A stretch of 64,000 bases of DNA from Tricholoma matsutake (Eukaryota > Basidiomycota > Agaricomycetes > Agaricales > Tricholomataceae). The position numbers and the translations under genes are program-made. Shown here piece after piece: positions 52,916-62,647 of the stretch. Position 1 is the first letter of the stretch; each line of letters begins with the position of its first letter. The DNA is taken from assembly GCA_026075535.2 (NCBI GenBank), contig AP026550.1:4650001-4714000 (forward strand), written 5' to 3'. The notes under the pieces are model-generated. The model was not told where the DNA came from and did no database searches. It saw only the letters and a list, made by a program, of their open reading frames with translations.

Positions 52916-54847
52916 AATTATAATGATGTTGTTGTAGATGATATCAGTTATCTTCAGAAAAACTTCAAAGCAGAAACAGCTGATAATCAAAAGATCATCA
53001 ATGATACTGTTAAAGACTTCAAGTTAAATACAGAACAAGAACGAGCTTTTTGTATTGTCGCTAATCCTGCAATGATGTCACAGCCAAGTCAACTAAAAAT
53101 GTATCTTGGTGGAATGGGAGGTACCAGAAAATCACAGGTTATCAAAGCATTGATATCCTTTTTTGAAAGATGCAATGAGTCCCACAGAATTATGATTCTG
53201 GCTCCAACAGGATCTGCTGCTGCATTGTTGAATGGTTCAACTTACTATTCTGTACTTGGTATAAACAGTACAAAAGATGGTGATACAGTCAGAAATGAGC
53301 ATACAGCTATAGCACAAGTCAAAGCATGGCTTGACGGTGTTGACTATATATTTTTGGATGAAGTATCAATGGTAGCCTGTCATGATTTATATAAGATCAG
53401 TGCTCAATTGGCCAAGGCAAGACACATAGGAGACACACCATTTGGTGGTATCAACATGATTTTTGCAGGTGATTTTGCACAATTGCCACCAGTTGGAGGT
53501 CATTCTTTTTACAATGAAGCTGTTGGTACAGTTGATGCATCACAGACATTAAAAGGACAACAAGCATCAATTGGAAAAGCATTGTGGCATCAAGTGACAA
53601 CCATAGTAATTCTACGACAAAATATGCGACAAAAAAAACAAAGTAAAGAAGATCCCAAGCTAAGGACTGCACTTGAGAATATGCGATATGCATCTTGTAC
53701 TTCAGAGGATATACAATTTCTGAGATCCTGAATAGCTGGTAAAGGTCCAGGTCAGCCAAAATTGGCAGACAAGAAATACTGTAATGTGTCTATTATTACT
53801 GCATTCAATGCATCAAAAGACCGGATCAACCAACTTGGCTCAGAGAGATTTGCAAAGGAAACTGGTCAAACATTGGCACACTTTTATTCTGTAGACTGTT
53901 TTGGAGAGGAAGAAAATCCTGCTATAGAAAAAAAATGGATGAAAAGAAAGTGTACACTTAATAATGGTGATATAAATCCAATGCTAAGAAATGTTCTCTG
54001 GAATTTGAGACATTCAGCATCTGATCATGTGCCTGGAAAATTGTCTCTTTGTATGGGAATGCCAGTAATGATATGCAACAATGAAACAACTGAATTGTGT
54101 ATTACAAAAGGCCAAGAAGGACATATTGCTAGCTGGCAGTCAGTTATTGGCCCACATGGTCAACTTGTACTTGATACATTGTTTGTCAAACTTGATCAAC
54201 CTGCAAAGACAATTAGGATTGATGGTTTGCCTGAAAATGTTGTTCCTCTAACAAAGTTATCAAAATCTGTTTTGTGTGTCACACCAAGTGATGTTGCATC
54301 AAAAATCAATTGTTCACAAGTACCAGTTTTGCCCAACTTTGCAATGACAGATTATGCATCCCAAGGAAAGACTCGAGATATCAATGTTGTTGACTTGAGT
54401 AGTTGTTGTGATCATATGTCTTATTACACATGTTTATCCAGAGGTTCAACTGCAGAAGGTACTGTAATTGTACAAGGTTTCAATCCAGACAAGATTATGT
54501 GCGGAGCATCAGGATATCTTCGACAAGAATTTAGAGAGCTAGAACTTCTAGATGAAATAACTAGGTTGTCATATGAAGGTACCTTACCCAGTAATATTAA
54601 TGGCAATTTGCATAATGCTCGTATTCGTCAGTTTCAATTATATAAGGGAACTGACTATGTACCTGCCAATGTATCAAAACAATTGAAGTGGACTTTAGCA
54701 GATCCTATGGATTTACATAATATTGTCACAGATAGTCCTTGGGAGGTTATTAAAGACAAGAAAAAAGAGCATGGTAACTTGAACACAATGAAAATCCAAA
54801 ATTTCAAACAAAAAGAAAGGATTTCAGTACACATACATTCATTGTAG
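52916..54847 (+). pseudogene. Helitron PIF1-type helicase domain
   Basis: Superfamily 1B motifs are in order: LNTEQERAFCIV (Q-motif area), Walker A as GGMGGTRKSQVIKAL, Walker B as DYIFLDEVSMV, GDFAQLPPVGG (motif III), ILRQNMRQ (motif IV), TDYASQGKTRD and YYTCLSRGSTAEG (motifs V and VI). In Walker A the usual GTGKS is TRKS: AGA at 53126, which a single CpG change (ACCGGA to ACCAGA) would explain. A TGA at 53729 interrupts LRSRIAGKG. A TAG at 54845 ends this frame. The helicase would unwind the donor strand during rolling-circle transfer. Confidence 0.85.
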
Positions 54848-55761
54848 CTAAAGGTACAGCACCAGTACAAAATACTACTGGCACAAAATGAAAAGCTGAT
54901 GAAGAGCTGATAAATGAACACCCTAAAACAAAGAAAGCCAAATTGACATTTATTCCGGCACAAGATACTCCAGTGGGTATTACATGGGATTCAGAGAATT
55001 ATAGTTGTGCATATGATGCTATATTTTCTATTCTGTGTGATGTATGGATCCAGAATCCCAAAAAATGGACAAAATGGTTTTGCTGGTTGAGTACACCGTT
55101 AGAAAGACTTGCCTATAACTATAGAGAAATTCTTTGGGGTAAAAAATCTCTGGAAGCTGCCAGAAACAATGTTAGAAAATGGCTGCATAACAAAGACAAT
55201 ATATTATTTCCCTATGGACAAGTTGGTACCAATGTAGCTGAATTGGGAAGACAGTTGATGATTAGAGATGAATCTCCATGCTATGCCAAACTTCAGTGTA
55301 CAACATGCAGCAAACAAGAGAACCTTGAACCTCCAGAAATTTTCATGCATGTAATGAGCAGTAACTCGAAATCTGTTAATGATTGGTTTCAGAACTGGCA
55401 AAATGAAAATACAGACAATTGCTGTGAATGTCAATCCAAACAGCATATTATTCGCAACTTTACAGTCACTCCAGAGCTACTTATGTTCAGTTTGAATGTG
55501 ACTGGAATAGCAGTAAGCAAAAGTGTTCAAATAAAAGGTGCTAATAACAAAGATACCATGCTACCCTTGAAAGGTATTGTTTATTCTGGAAACTTTCATT
55601 TTACATGCAGAATTATATCAGAGAAAAATGTCTGGTTTCATGATGGCATAACAACCAGAAGCAAATGTGACAAAGTAGGTCATATAACAGATTTCTCTGA
55701 CAAGATGTTTATGACTTGTAATAACAAGCATGCAGTACTGGCAATATATGCCAAGAAGTAA
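54848..55761 (+). pseudogene. Helitron C-terminal cysteine-protease-like domain
   Basis: In the next frame AKGTAPVQNTTGTK meets a TGA (54889) in what reads as a basic patch K-stop-KADEE, then TFIPAQDTPVGITWDSE. The domain has SENYSCAYDAIFSILCDVW (Cys box like that of USP/OTU/SUMO proteases), two Cys pairs (CTTCSKQ and CCECQSKQH), GNFHFTCRIISEKNVWFHDG (candidate His box) and ends HAVLAIYAKK. I infer a papain-fold deubiquitinase-like domain. Catalytic Cys and a His appear present; the Asp/Asn could not be placed. Confidence 0.6.
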
Positions 55762-55795
55762 TTAGTGTAGATAGATTTCACTTTATGTATAACTA

Positions 55796-56708
55796 TTATA
55801 TTAGCCTGTAACAATTGATTTCATATTGAATGAATAACATAAAAAAATTAAGGACTTGTACCTGCCAGTACTGGCCCTCACCCCCAAGTTCGGTTAAAAG
55901 GGGCAGGTATTTATGAAGCCATGCATGATACATGTTAGGCAGTTTGTATTTGTTACCCCAGTATAACCATATTGGTACATTTGCGAGTATCATGCAGTCA
56001 ATTAATTCTGTCCGTTCCATGTCAGCAACATTGGCAACCATGCCGACTTGCCCAATGCTTTCGGAAAAATCAACAGCAGCGGAATGTGCAAAAGCTTCAA
56101 TCCAAGAAGCCTGTATGTTGGCATTGTTGCGCTGAAGGATGGTAACCCATTGCTGAGGTTTATGATGGGGTGAAGGTTTGGTTGTTGATATTGCGAATGC
56201 ACAGAGCACCATAAGACCAAGGAAGGCATTGCGTGACTTCATAGCACAGTATCGTGCATGAGATTCCTCTTTATGTTTTTGCAGGTACCCATGTGTGGAA
56301 GGGAAAGAAAGGACTTGGATCAAAACCTAAAGGCAAATTGACTCTGTTATCTGAAAGAATGGCAGTTGCCACCCATCGGAGTGCTTGCTCGAGTCTCAGC
56401 CATCGCTCTTGTATCTCAAACAAGAGGATGTACCAGTTTCCTTCCCTGATGATCCTTATGTTGCAGTAAGAGCAGATCAAGCGCTCAAAAATAGGGTTAT
56501 CAAAAGTTGTTGATCATGGAACATATGCCAAGTGTGGTGAGCGAGCAGAGGCCCATCTGAGCTTCTTAATTTCTCTGGGATGGTGGATTTCATCATTATA
56601 GACATTGTCATAAGCTGGTATTGCAGGGAGATAAGTCATGTTTGGGGATGAATAAACGCTGCCATCTTTTTCAACGAAAATGGATGGTCTTGAGGCTATA
56701 TTTCTCAT
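55796..56708 (-). pseudogene. Conserved basidiomycete hypothetical protein, broken
   Basis: From ATG 56708 it reads MRNIASRPSIFVEKDGSVY, PAIPAYDNVYNDEIHHPRE and SARSPHLAYVP, then TGA (56516-56514, Arg expected) and in frame STTFDNPIFERLI, LLFEIQERWLRLEQALRW. A one-base shift near 56290 leads to STHGYLQKHKEESHARYCAM, AFLGLMVLCAFAIS, IDCMILANVPIWLYWGN and ELGGEGQYWQ, where CAG/GTACAAG looks like a splice donor at about 55848. The next exon is missing, since the Helitron lies there. It resembles an abundant Agaricomycete family of unknown function (recalled, not searched). The Helitron probably removed its 3' end. Confidence 0.55.
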
Positions 56709-56722
56709 GATTGTTATTAAAA

Positions 56723-57896
56723 CTACTGGCTGGTACAATGAATTAAACCCACCCATGGTATGTTACTATAAGTTTCATGTAGCAGTTGCAGTGGTAGTTG
56801 TGTGGAGCTCGTGGGTTTCCACATGTTTGTTTGTTTGCACGATGCCAGACCGATATGGCATCTGTGAAGTGCTGCCATATAAGGAGTGATATATATAGGA
56901 AACATTACAAAAGCTGTGAACAAACGTCCCTTGATTCTTTCTAGCTCCTTCCAAACAGCTTGCCAATCTTGCCAATCTTTTCCTGGTTTCAAATTCAAAT
57001 CCTCATAATTGGTTTCTCTGTTGGGCATATGTGTTTGGAGAGGTACTATGCGGCATTCCTCTAGATCAGGAAATGATCTAGCTAAGAACGATGCCATAGG
57101 TTTGACATTGCCTTCATGAACTTCTGTTGCTTCACTGATGTGCAACGCTTGAAGATGAGAAAAACAATCTAGTGGCTCCAGATCGCCAACCTCAACAGAT
57201 TGAATCTCGTCCACCCAATCAAAATCTCCTTCACCATCTGGACTGATACGCATGATCAAGATTCAGAGTGTATCATGATCGCAATGATCACATAGTGCAG
57301 TGAGGATTTTTTGTAGCTTTTGCATGCTAGGTGCATATTCCATGCCGCTGATATCAATGTATTCCAGTTTAGCTTGGCCAAGAGCTTTGAAGAATTTGTG
57401 TTGGCAATCACCTTTGAATAAGACTAAAGATAGTGTAACTCATCGGAGGTTATGGAAATGGAGGGAGTTTTCTGGCAGTAGTTCAATTGCTTGCATAGCA
57501 GAGATCTCCAGCATTGTGATCAAATCAAAGTGAGAAAATCATATGAGCTGCTTTGGATGGATATTGATGTTACGAAGGGTAAGTTCTGCTGGTGCACCAA
57601 AACTTTTGCTATTAACAAGATATAGCATGCCAGAATCAATTTCTGTCAGTGCCATTGGAGATCTTTCATTAAAAGAAAGTTCTTGCAGGCGATGGAATAA
57701 GTGGTCATTGGACAGCTGTGTTAGGGATGCATTAACGATTGCATTGTACACATCGTTGTGGATCACAACACAGTCCTCAGATCTTCCTGTATTGTAGTCG
57801 AATGAAGTATATAAATTGAAATCAAGCTCAGTCATGAGGTGTGCATGAGCAGTAAACTTGTTCCAATTGTAATCAGTTGGAGTGGAGTTCAGAACC
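56723..57896 (-). pseudogene. F-box/LRR-like protein, main exon
   Basis: It follows a splice acceptor (CATTTTATAG/GTTCTG near 57897). The reading STPTDYNWNKFTAHAHLMTE is typical of the segment after the F-box in mushroom F-box proteins. Leucine-rich-repeat-like lines follow: LRNINIHPKQLI, HFDLITMLEISAMQAIEL, KLEYIDISGMEYAPSM, LQALHISEATEVHEG and FLARSFPDLEECRIVP. TGA codons at 57442-57440 (after LR) and 57265-57263 (after DTL) and a TAG-like end near 57540 interrupt it; the two TGA stand where Arg is plausible. Such proteins recruit substrates to SCF ubiquitin ligases; here the gene is dead. Confidence 0.6.
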
Positions 57897-59313
57897 TATA
57901 AAATGTTGAAAGATAAGTATGGCTTTCACCAAGATGATATCAAGCATTGATGATACTCGACCAGGAAACCCAAACAAAACCCACAAAATGGCTTCAGATG
58001 GTATAACACAAGTCAGAGGAAGGATGCGAGGCCCTCTAGATGTCACCTGTCAGACCAACCATCAAATAGTCATAAACTAACTGCTTGTCAAAGCAGTTCA
58101 AAGCTAAAAGAATGTGTTTTGAGGAGTTGCAATGATTTTTGAGGTGTTGCAATATTTTTGGAGGTTTTTTCAGAGAAGGTTCGAGGAATTTCGAGTGTGC
58201 AAATATGTTCGGATGCAAGATCGGGAGACTAGACGAGTAGTAGAAGCAAAACAAAGGTGAATCGAGGGAAACGAGAGTGAAAATAGCATAATGCAAGGAA
58301 TCTCGAGGAATTTTGAGAATTTTGAGGAAGTTTAGCATAAAACACCAAACCTCAGACTGAATAAGACTAAACTGAACTCTCAAATCACTGTGATCTGGGA
58401 GGAAGACGACGACTTTCTTCTATTTCTTTGTATCTAGTACATCTTTTTATATAAAATAAAGAAAGTACCTAAAAAGGCTAGATAACATGAGGCAAACATG
58501 TGGAAAACTCGAGGCAAAAGACAATATAAGTATATCAGAACAATAAAGCAAGCCTAGAAGGGGTGAATATAACACATGATGAAGAAATAATAAGAAAGAA
58601 TAGCTAAAAGCAGACTGTCCTTGTTATAAATTGAATAAAACATCGGAAACTGCTTCGAGCGGATTGTATGCATGCACATGCAGTTGAAATGTGTTCGATA
58701 TACTCGATATAGTGTCCCATGTGTCCAGCATGCGTCTGAAGATCATTTGAACAGGAAATACTGTGTCCAACAATGTTTTTTGAGGTTCGATGTTTTTCGA
58801 AGATTTTCAAAGATTCTTCAGACTTTGTTCATGGCCCGATATTAGTGCAATATTGTTCAACAATGGTAGGGGATACGTCTGGCATGTGTGCGATGATTAT
58901 TCAGATAGCGATATAGCGTCCGATGTCAATTTTTGATGTTCGATGATTTTAGAAGTCGGTTGAGGAAATATTGGACTTGCTCGAAGGCCGATATTGCTGC
59001 AATATTGCTCAAAACGGGTTCAGAACTCATCGACGATGTTCCAAGTGTATATCCTGAGCTGTACAAAGGTCGGGGGAATTGTACTATAGCAGCCAAAGGC
59101 ATGCGAAGACTTGGGAGGTGTTGCAAAGAGTTTTGAAGTGTTGCGAAGGATTTTGAAGCATTCTCATGACTTTGTAGAGGTTCATAGAGGTTTGTAGAGC
59201 TTCAGAGGGGTTTGTATGGGTTCGTAGAGCCTTGTAGAGGTCTGTAGAACTTTATAGAGCTTCAACAATGATTGTAGACATGTTTTCTGAGCTTGAACGA
59301 TGAGGTGGACCTA
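57897..59313. other. Insertion or long intron splitting the F-box gene
   Basis: About 1.4 kb separates the two F-box exons, far longer than the other introns here. It holds two related low-complexity patches of GAGG/GTTTTGAGG-type words (58110-58200, and 59110-59275 with TTTGTAGAG units) and GATATAGYGTCC-like words near 58700 and 58910. I see no ORF with a recognisable domain and no clean terminal repeats. Confidence 0.5.
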
Positions 59314-59541
59314 TCAGCGTATGATTAGCTTATTGCCTGAGATCGGCAGGCAATGCAGTAGCTTCTTCAAGTCATAATTTCTTTTCCAAAGTTCTTCTAG
59401 TGCTGGTCCAGCAGTCCTTGTGCACACCAGTGCAAGATGTAGAAGATTGTGTATGCCACAAACATTTAATGCAATGAGTTGCATGAGCTCCATGACTTCC
59501 AGGCATTGTTCCATTGAATGGACTGAGTTGAAGAGTATAAG
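59314..59541 (-). pseudogene. F-box domain exon
   Basis: The reading HSMEQCLEVMELMQLIALNV, LLHLALVCTRTAGPALEELW and LKKLLHCLPISG has the F-box pattern (Leu-rich helix, LALVC core, Trp), as in Agaricomycete F-box proteins that start with MHRCL-like residues. It should be exon 1 of the gene continued at 57896. It ends in frame with a TGA shortly after LIIR, and no clear donor was found. Confidence 0.55.
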
Positions 59542-59556
59542 GGGTAATATGTACAA

Positions 59557-60085
59557 ATACTTAGTCTCACTGCTGGCTTTCGGACCTCCCAGATCTTTGA
59601 TTTATCAAGGATGAAGAGTGTGGTTACGAATGCCAAGCCTCTATGCTATATGCGTGTAATACTCATGGATTCAATAATGAATGTTGGAATCAAAAAGAGA
59701 CAATCAAACACGCCTGTGAAGCCTTGAGAAGGAGGTAAAAAGGATGATCTAATAGCACTTGTTGCTCAAAGATAAAGGTTTACAAAACCAATGAGGGGCC
59801 TCCACTAGTGGTTCAACTAGACATCTACCACAAACTCCATTCCCAGCGCATTCAACAATGTGCACAAATTCTTCCCATGGCCATAATCTGTTGATTGTTT
59901 GCATTCCTGAGTGTTGGATAACACGAAACTGTGTCAACAGTAAATGATAAGTGTTCGGGTTGGAACGTTGGGCATATGGGGGGAATGGGCAGATTCGACA
60001 GTAAGTGAATGCAGCTGAGAGTCGTTTCAAAAAATAGCAAACAAATCATAGAGCCAGGTTGGGAAATTGATGGGACAGAACTGTT
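59557..60085. other. Spacer, nothing firm
   Basis: Open frames on the minus strand (for example 59749-60030) show no domain I recognise, and no repeat boundary is evident. Confidence 0.4.
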
Positions 60086-60431
60086 GAGAACTCGAAATGG
60101 GCATTGAGAACTGGAAGGACCTAGTACACCATAGAAATTCCCTGCAGTTTGACTGTGGAGATTTAGTTGGCTGTTGTATAAGTCAAGGAAATCAAGGACA
60201 GTACATGTGGAAAAGTCAGTGGACGCACAGTGCGAGGAAAGCTTGCCAAAGCAATGCCACGTGTGCTGTAGATGGGTCTGTTCTCTGCAGTTGAACTGCT
60301 GAGAAATCACTAGTTGCCATTGAAGGAGGCACTAGCATCAAGGGTTGTAGGTGTGGGAAAGCAATGGTGAGGGCAGACAGGTAAATAAGCTGATAGTTTA
60401 GCTTTCCCTGTGGTTCAACCACTGGGAAATG
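60086..60431. repeat. Field of dispersed palindromes (right, part 1)
   Basis: Palindromes of the same plan as at 40.1-41.0 kb lie at about 60134-60160, 60281-60305 (TTCTCTGCAGTT, G, complementary arm) and 60403-60429 (TTTCCCTGTGGTT, C, complementary arm). The third ends directly at the insertion point of the N-II element: its right arm is the target duplication CACTGGGAAATG (60420-60431). Confidence 0.75.
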
Positions 60432-62647
60432 CATCGCTCCTTGACTTGTTACAACCACCATAAACAGTGGTAAATACTCCTACTCAACGTTGGTAGCAAC
60501 GTCGAGACTGCAATTTTCATCCGATTTTCGATCGGATTTCACCATTACGAACACTCTTGGCGTCTCCAGGCCTGTCCTGATTTGCTAAGAGATCCATCCA
60601 TCCGATCTCCAGGGATGTCTCAGTCATTGTTTCCAACAGTGACTGCTATCTGTCTCGCTCTCCTGGGCTTCGAGGATCCCGGCTAGGTGAGTGTTGTCAA
60701 TGAAAGAGTAGTCTGGGTCCCCATGGGGGCTTAGAGTGGGTGTGGGATGCCTGCTTCAACGCTCACCCAAGTCGTCGCATTTGTTTAGTTGAGGGAGATC
60801 TGGCTTAGGGGGGAGGACACCTATTACTGGACTGTTGGTCATCCTGGGGACTACCAACCTCCATGCTCTGTGAGTTTCTACTACTAGAGACATGCTACAC
60901 TGACTACCTGCTTGGAATACACCATCGTTAAAAGGGGCTGGGTGATGGTGCCCCCTGATGGCTAGGCCGACGCTTTGGTGGCCGCTTCTCACCACCAACT
61001 CTCTACCTCCGGTGCTCACTCTTCTGGGGTGGTATGACCCGGGTTTGATCTTCTCCCACTAGGCAGCAGGATGTGTGGCTTGCTTGCCCCCTTGGAGCAT
61101 TTGGAGGCTGTATCGGGTGGACCCGAAATGGAGATAAGGGACTAGCCATTATCGATTCCACGCTATGTATCTTGATTCTTACCATCATCTACTAGCACTA
61201 TAACCCACTCTCAATGCCCAAACGGTGAACCAGAGACCAACCACCACACCAGGGTCTACACGACCCCTCCCTGATTATGGGTGACATCTTCGACGATGAT
61301 GCCCAAGATTACAACACCTGGTCCATACAGAACGAACCAGAGGTAGCAGCTGCACTCAAGGCAGTTAGAGATCTGTGGGCTGGAGAAGACCTCTCTGACC
61401 CTGACAATGACAATGATGACGACTCTCTTGCTATGCAGGAGGCTCTCATTTATGCCAAGGGGGGGCCTAGGCTCTCCTCAAGGCAAACAATCGATCGTGT
61501 ACAATGGGCACAAGGTGTCGATATCGCACACAAACAATGGACTCGCAGCCTCCCATGGGAGGATGTGTACTCACAGGAGCTCAGCATCACTGGGCTCCTC
61601 TATCTGGAGGCATCCCCTGCCCCATCACCGCCTTTGCCCCCCATCCCTGAGTTGGTGGAGGACAAAGTGCCGTTATCAAGGGATGAGAGGCTGGAGATCA
61701 AAGCCACCTCTCATGCCATGTTGCATTTACTGGACAGGATGACCTCCTTTGTAGGTACCATCCGAGTGTCCGCAGTTCCTCTCAATGAGAGGAACTCTTG
61801 GCATCAGATGGTGTGGGAGCTCTTCACCACCACCTGGTGGTTCTCAGAGAGCATGATGGAGTCACTTTGGGTGGCATCAGCTCCTCTAGACCTTACGTTT
61901 CTGGCAGCCTTCCAGGCTTCCTATGAGACGATGAAGGTGGCTCAGTCTGCTCCACCTGCAACAGAGCCTCCAACTGGGGAACCCTTGTCCATGGAACGGC
62001 GCCGTCATCCTCGTGGGCTCACCAACAACCACGCCGAGCCTGAAAAAGGGGACCACCCCTTCTCATCACTGCCCACCACAACTGTGGGGCCGTTGTCAGG
62101 ATGGTGGCAATATGCTGCCTCCCTCTACCTTCCTCCCACTGTGGGGGGGATGATATCATTGAGTGCATGCTCAAGGGGGGCCTCAGCCCCCTGCCTATGG
62201 CAGCTCCAGTGAGTAACCAGTTGCCTTGTCACTGTCACTCGTGCTTGGACACAGTGATGGTCCACCTCACTTGCTTGGGGTGGTCAAACCTCATTGTCTG
62301 ATGAAAGATGGTTACTCTTCCCACAAGGGAGGACTTATGGTGAATTGACACTGCTTGCACCTGACCTGACTTTGGTTGGGTATGTGGCCAGGGGGACTGA
62401 GATAGCATCAGATGGTGAACTAATGGCTAGCTTCTGCATGGGGGGCCCCCCCTCTACAGATTATTGCCTTTCCTGTCTGAGAGGACAATGCTGGTATGCC
62501 CACCATAACGTGGCTTCTGCAAGGGACCTGGTGTGGGATGTGGACAGAGGGAATGCGTAGTCACAGTAGTACCTTTGTTTGTATCTTGACCCGCGGACTG
62601 CGAGCGAGCCCCGCATTATAAATTCTGATCCAAAAAAAAAAAAAAAA
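60432..62647 (+). mobile_element. N-II element, full length with target duplication
   Basis: The 12-bp duplication CACTGGGAAATG (60420-60431 and 62648-62659) defines the ends: CATCGCTCCTTGACTTG at the 5' end and ATTCTGATCC plus an A-run at 62632-62647. At 2216 bp it agrees with the 44151-46385 copy. The 5' UTR (60432-61213) has small hairpins, including ACGTTG-GTAG-CAACGT and ATCCGA-loop-TCGGAT. This is the reference copy for the family. Confidence 0.9.
61214..62212 (+). pseudogene. N-II element protein, TGA at codon 5
   Basis: ATG 61214 is followed by CCC AAA CGG TGA; the N-III copy near 16153 has CGA in this place, so one C to T change closes this ORF. From the internal Met at 61277 it is open for 311 codons: MGDIFDDDAQDYNTW, LSDPDNDNDDDSLAMQEAL, VDIAHKQWTRSLPWEDVYS, IPELVEDKVPLSRDERLEI, SHAMLHLLDRMTSFVGT, NSWHQMVWELFTTTWWFSE, LDLTFLAAFQASYETM, TEPPTGEPLSMERRRHPRG. 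Reinitiation at 61277 would still give most of the protein. Function unknown; no enzyme motif seen. Confidence 0.65.

Larger units (their letters stand above)
48424..55761 (+). mobile_element. Decayed autonomous Helitron
   Basis: One coding block of about 7.3 kb holds, in order, a Cys-rich N-terminal domain, an HUH/Y2 Rep domain, a PIF1-type helicase and a cysteine-protease-like domain, the plan of a fungal RepHel protein with extra domains. The frame changes near 49700 and between 54780 and 54850. In-frame stops: TGA at 49363, 49751, 50375, 50849, 50918, 51278, 51527, 52913, 53729 and 54889; TAG at 54845. I could not find the TC start or the CTRR end with its hairpin. Helitrons move by rolling-circle-like strand transfer. 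Confidence 0.85.

Noticed and set aside
48424..55761. Reassigned genetic code (TGA read as an amino acid) in the Helitron
   Set aside because: TGA falls at apparent Arg codons and the same codon is CGA in sister copies of other families in this window; decay explains it without a new code. No known nuclear code reads TGA as Arg.
60735..61045. A tRNA or SINE head in the N 5' UTR (GGGTTCAATCTTCTCCC-like B box in sister copies)
   Set aside because: No convincing A box or cloverleaf pairing could be drawn; the B-box-like word alone is not enough.
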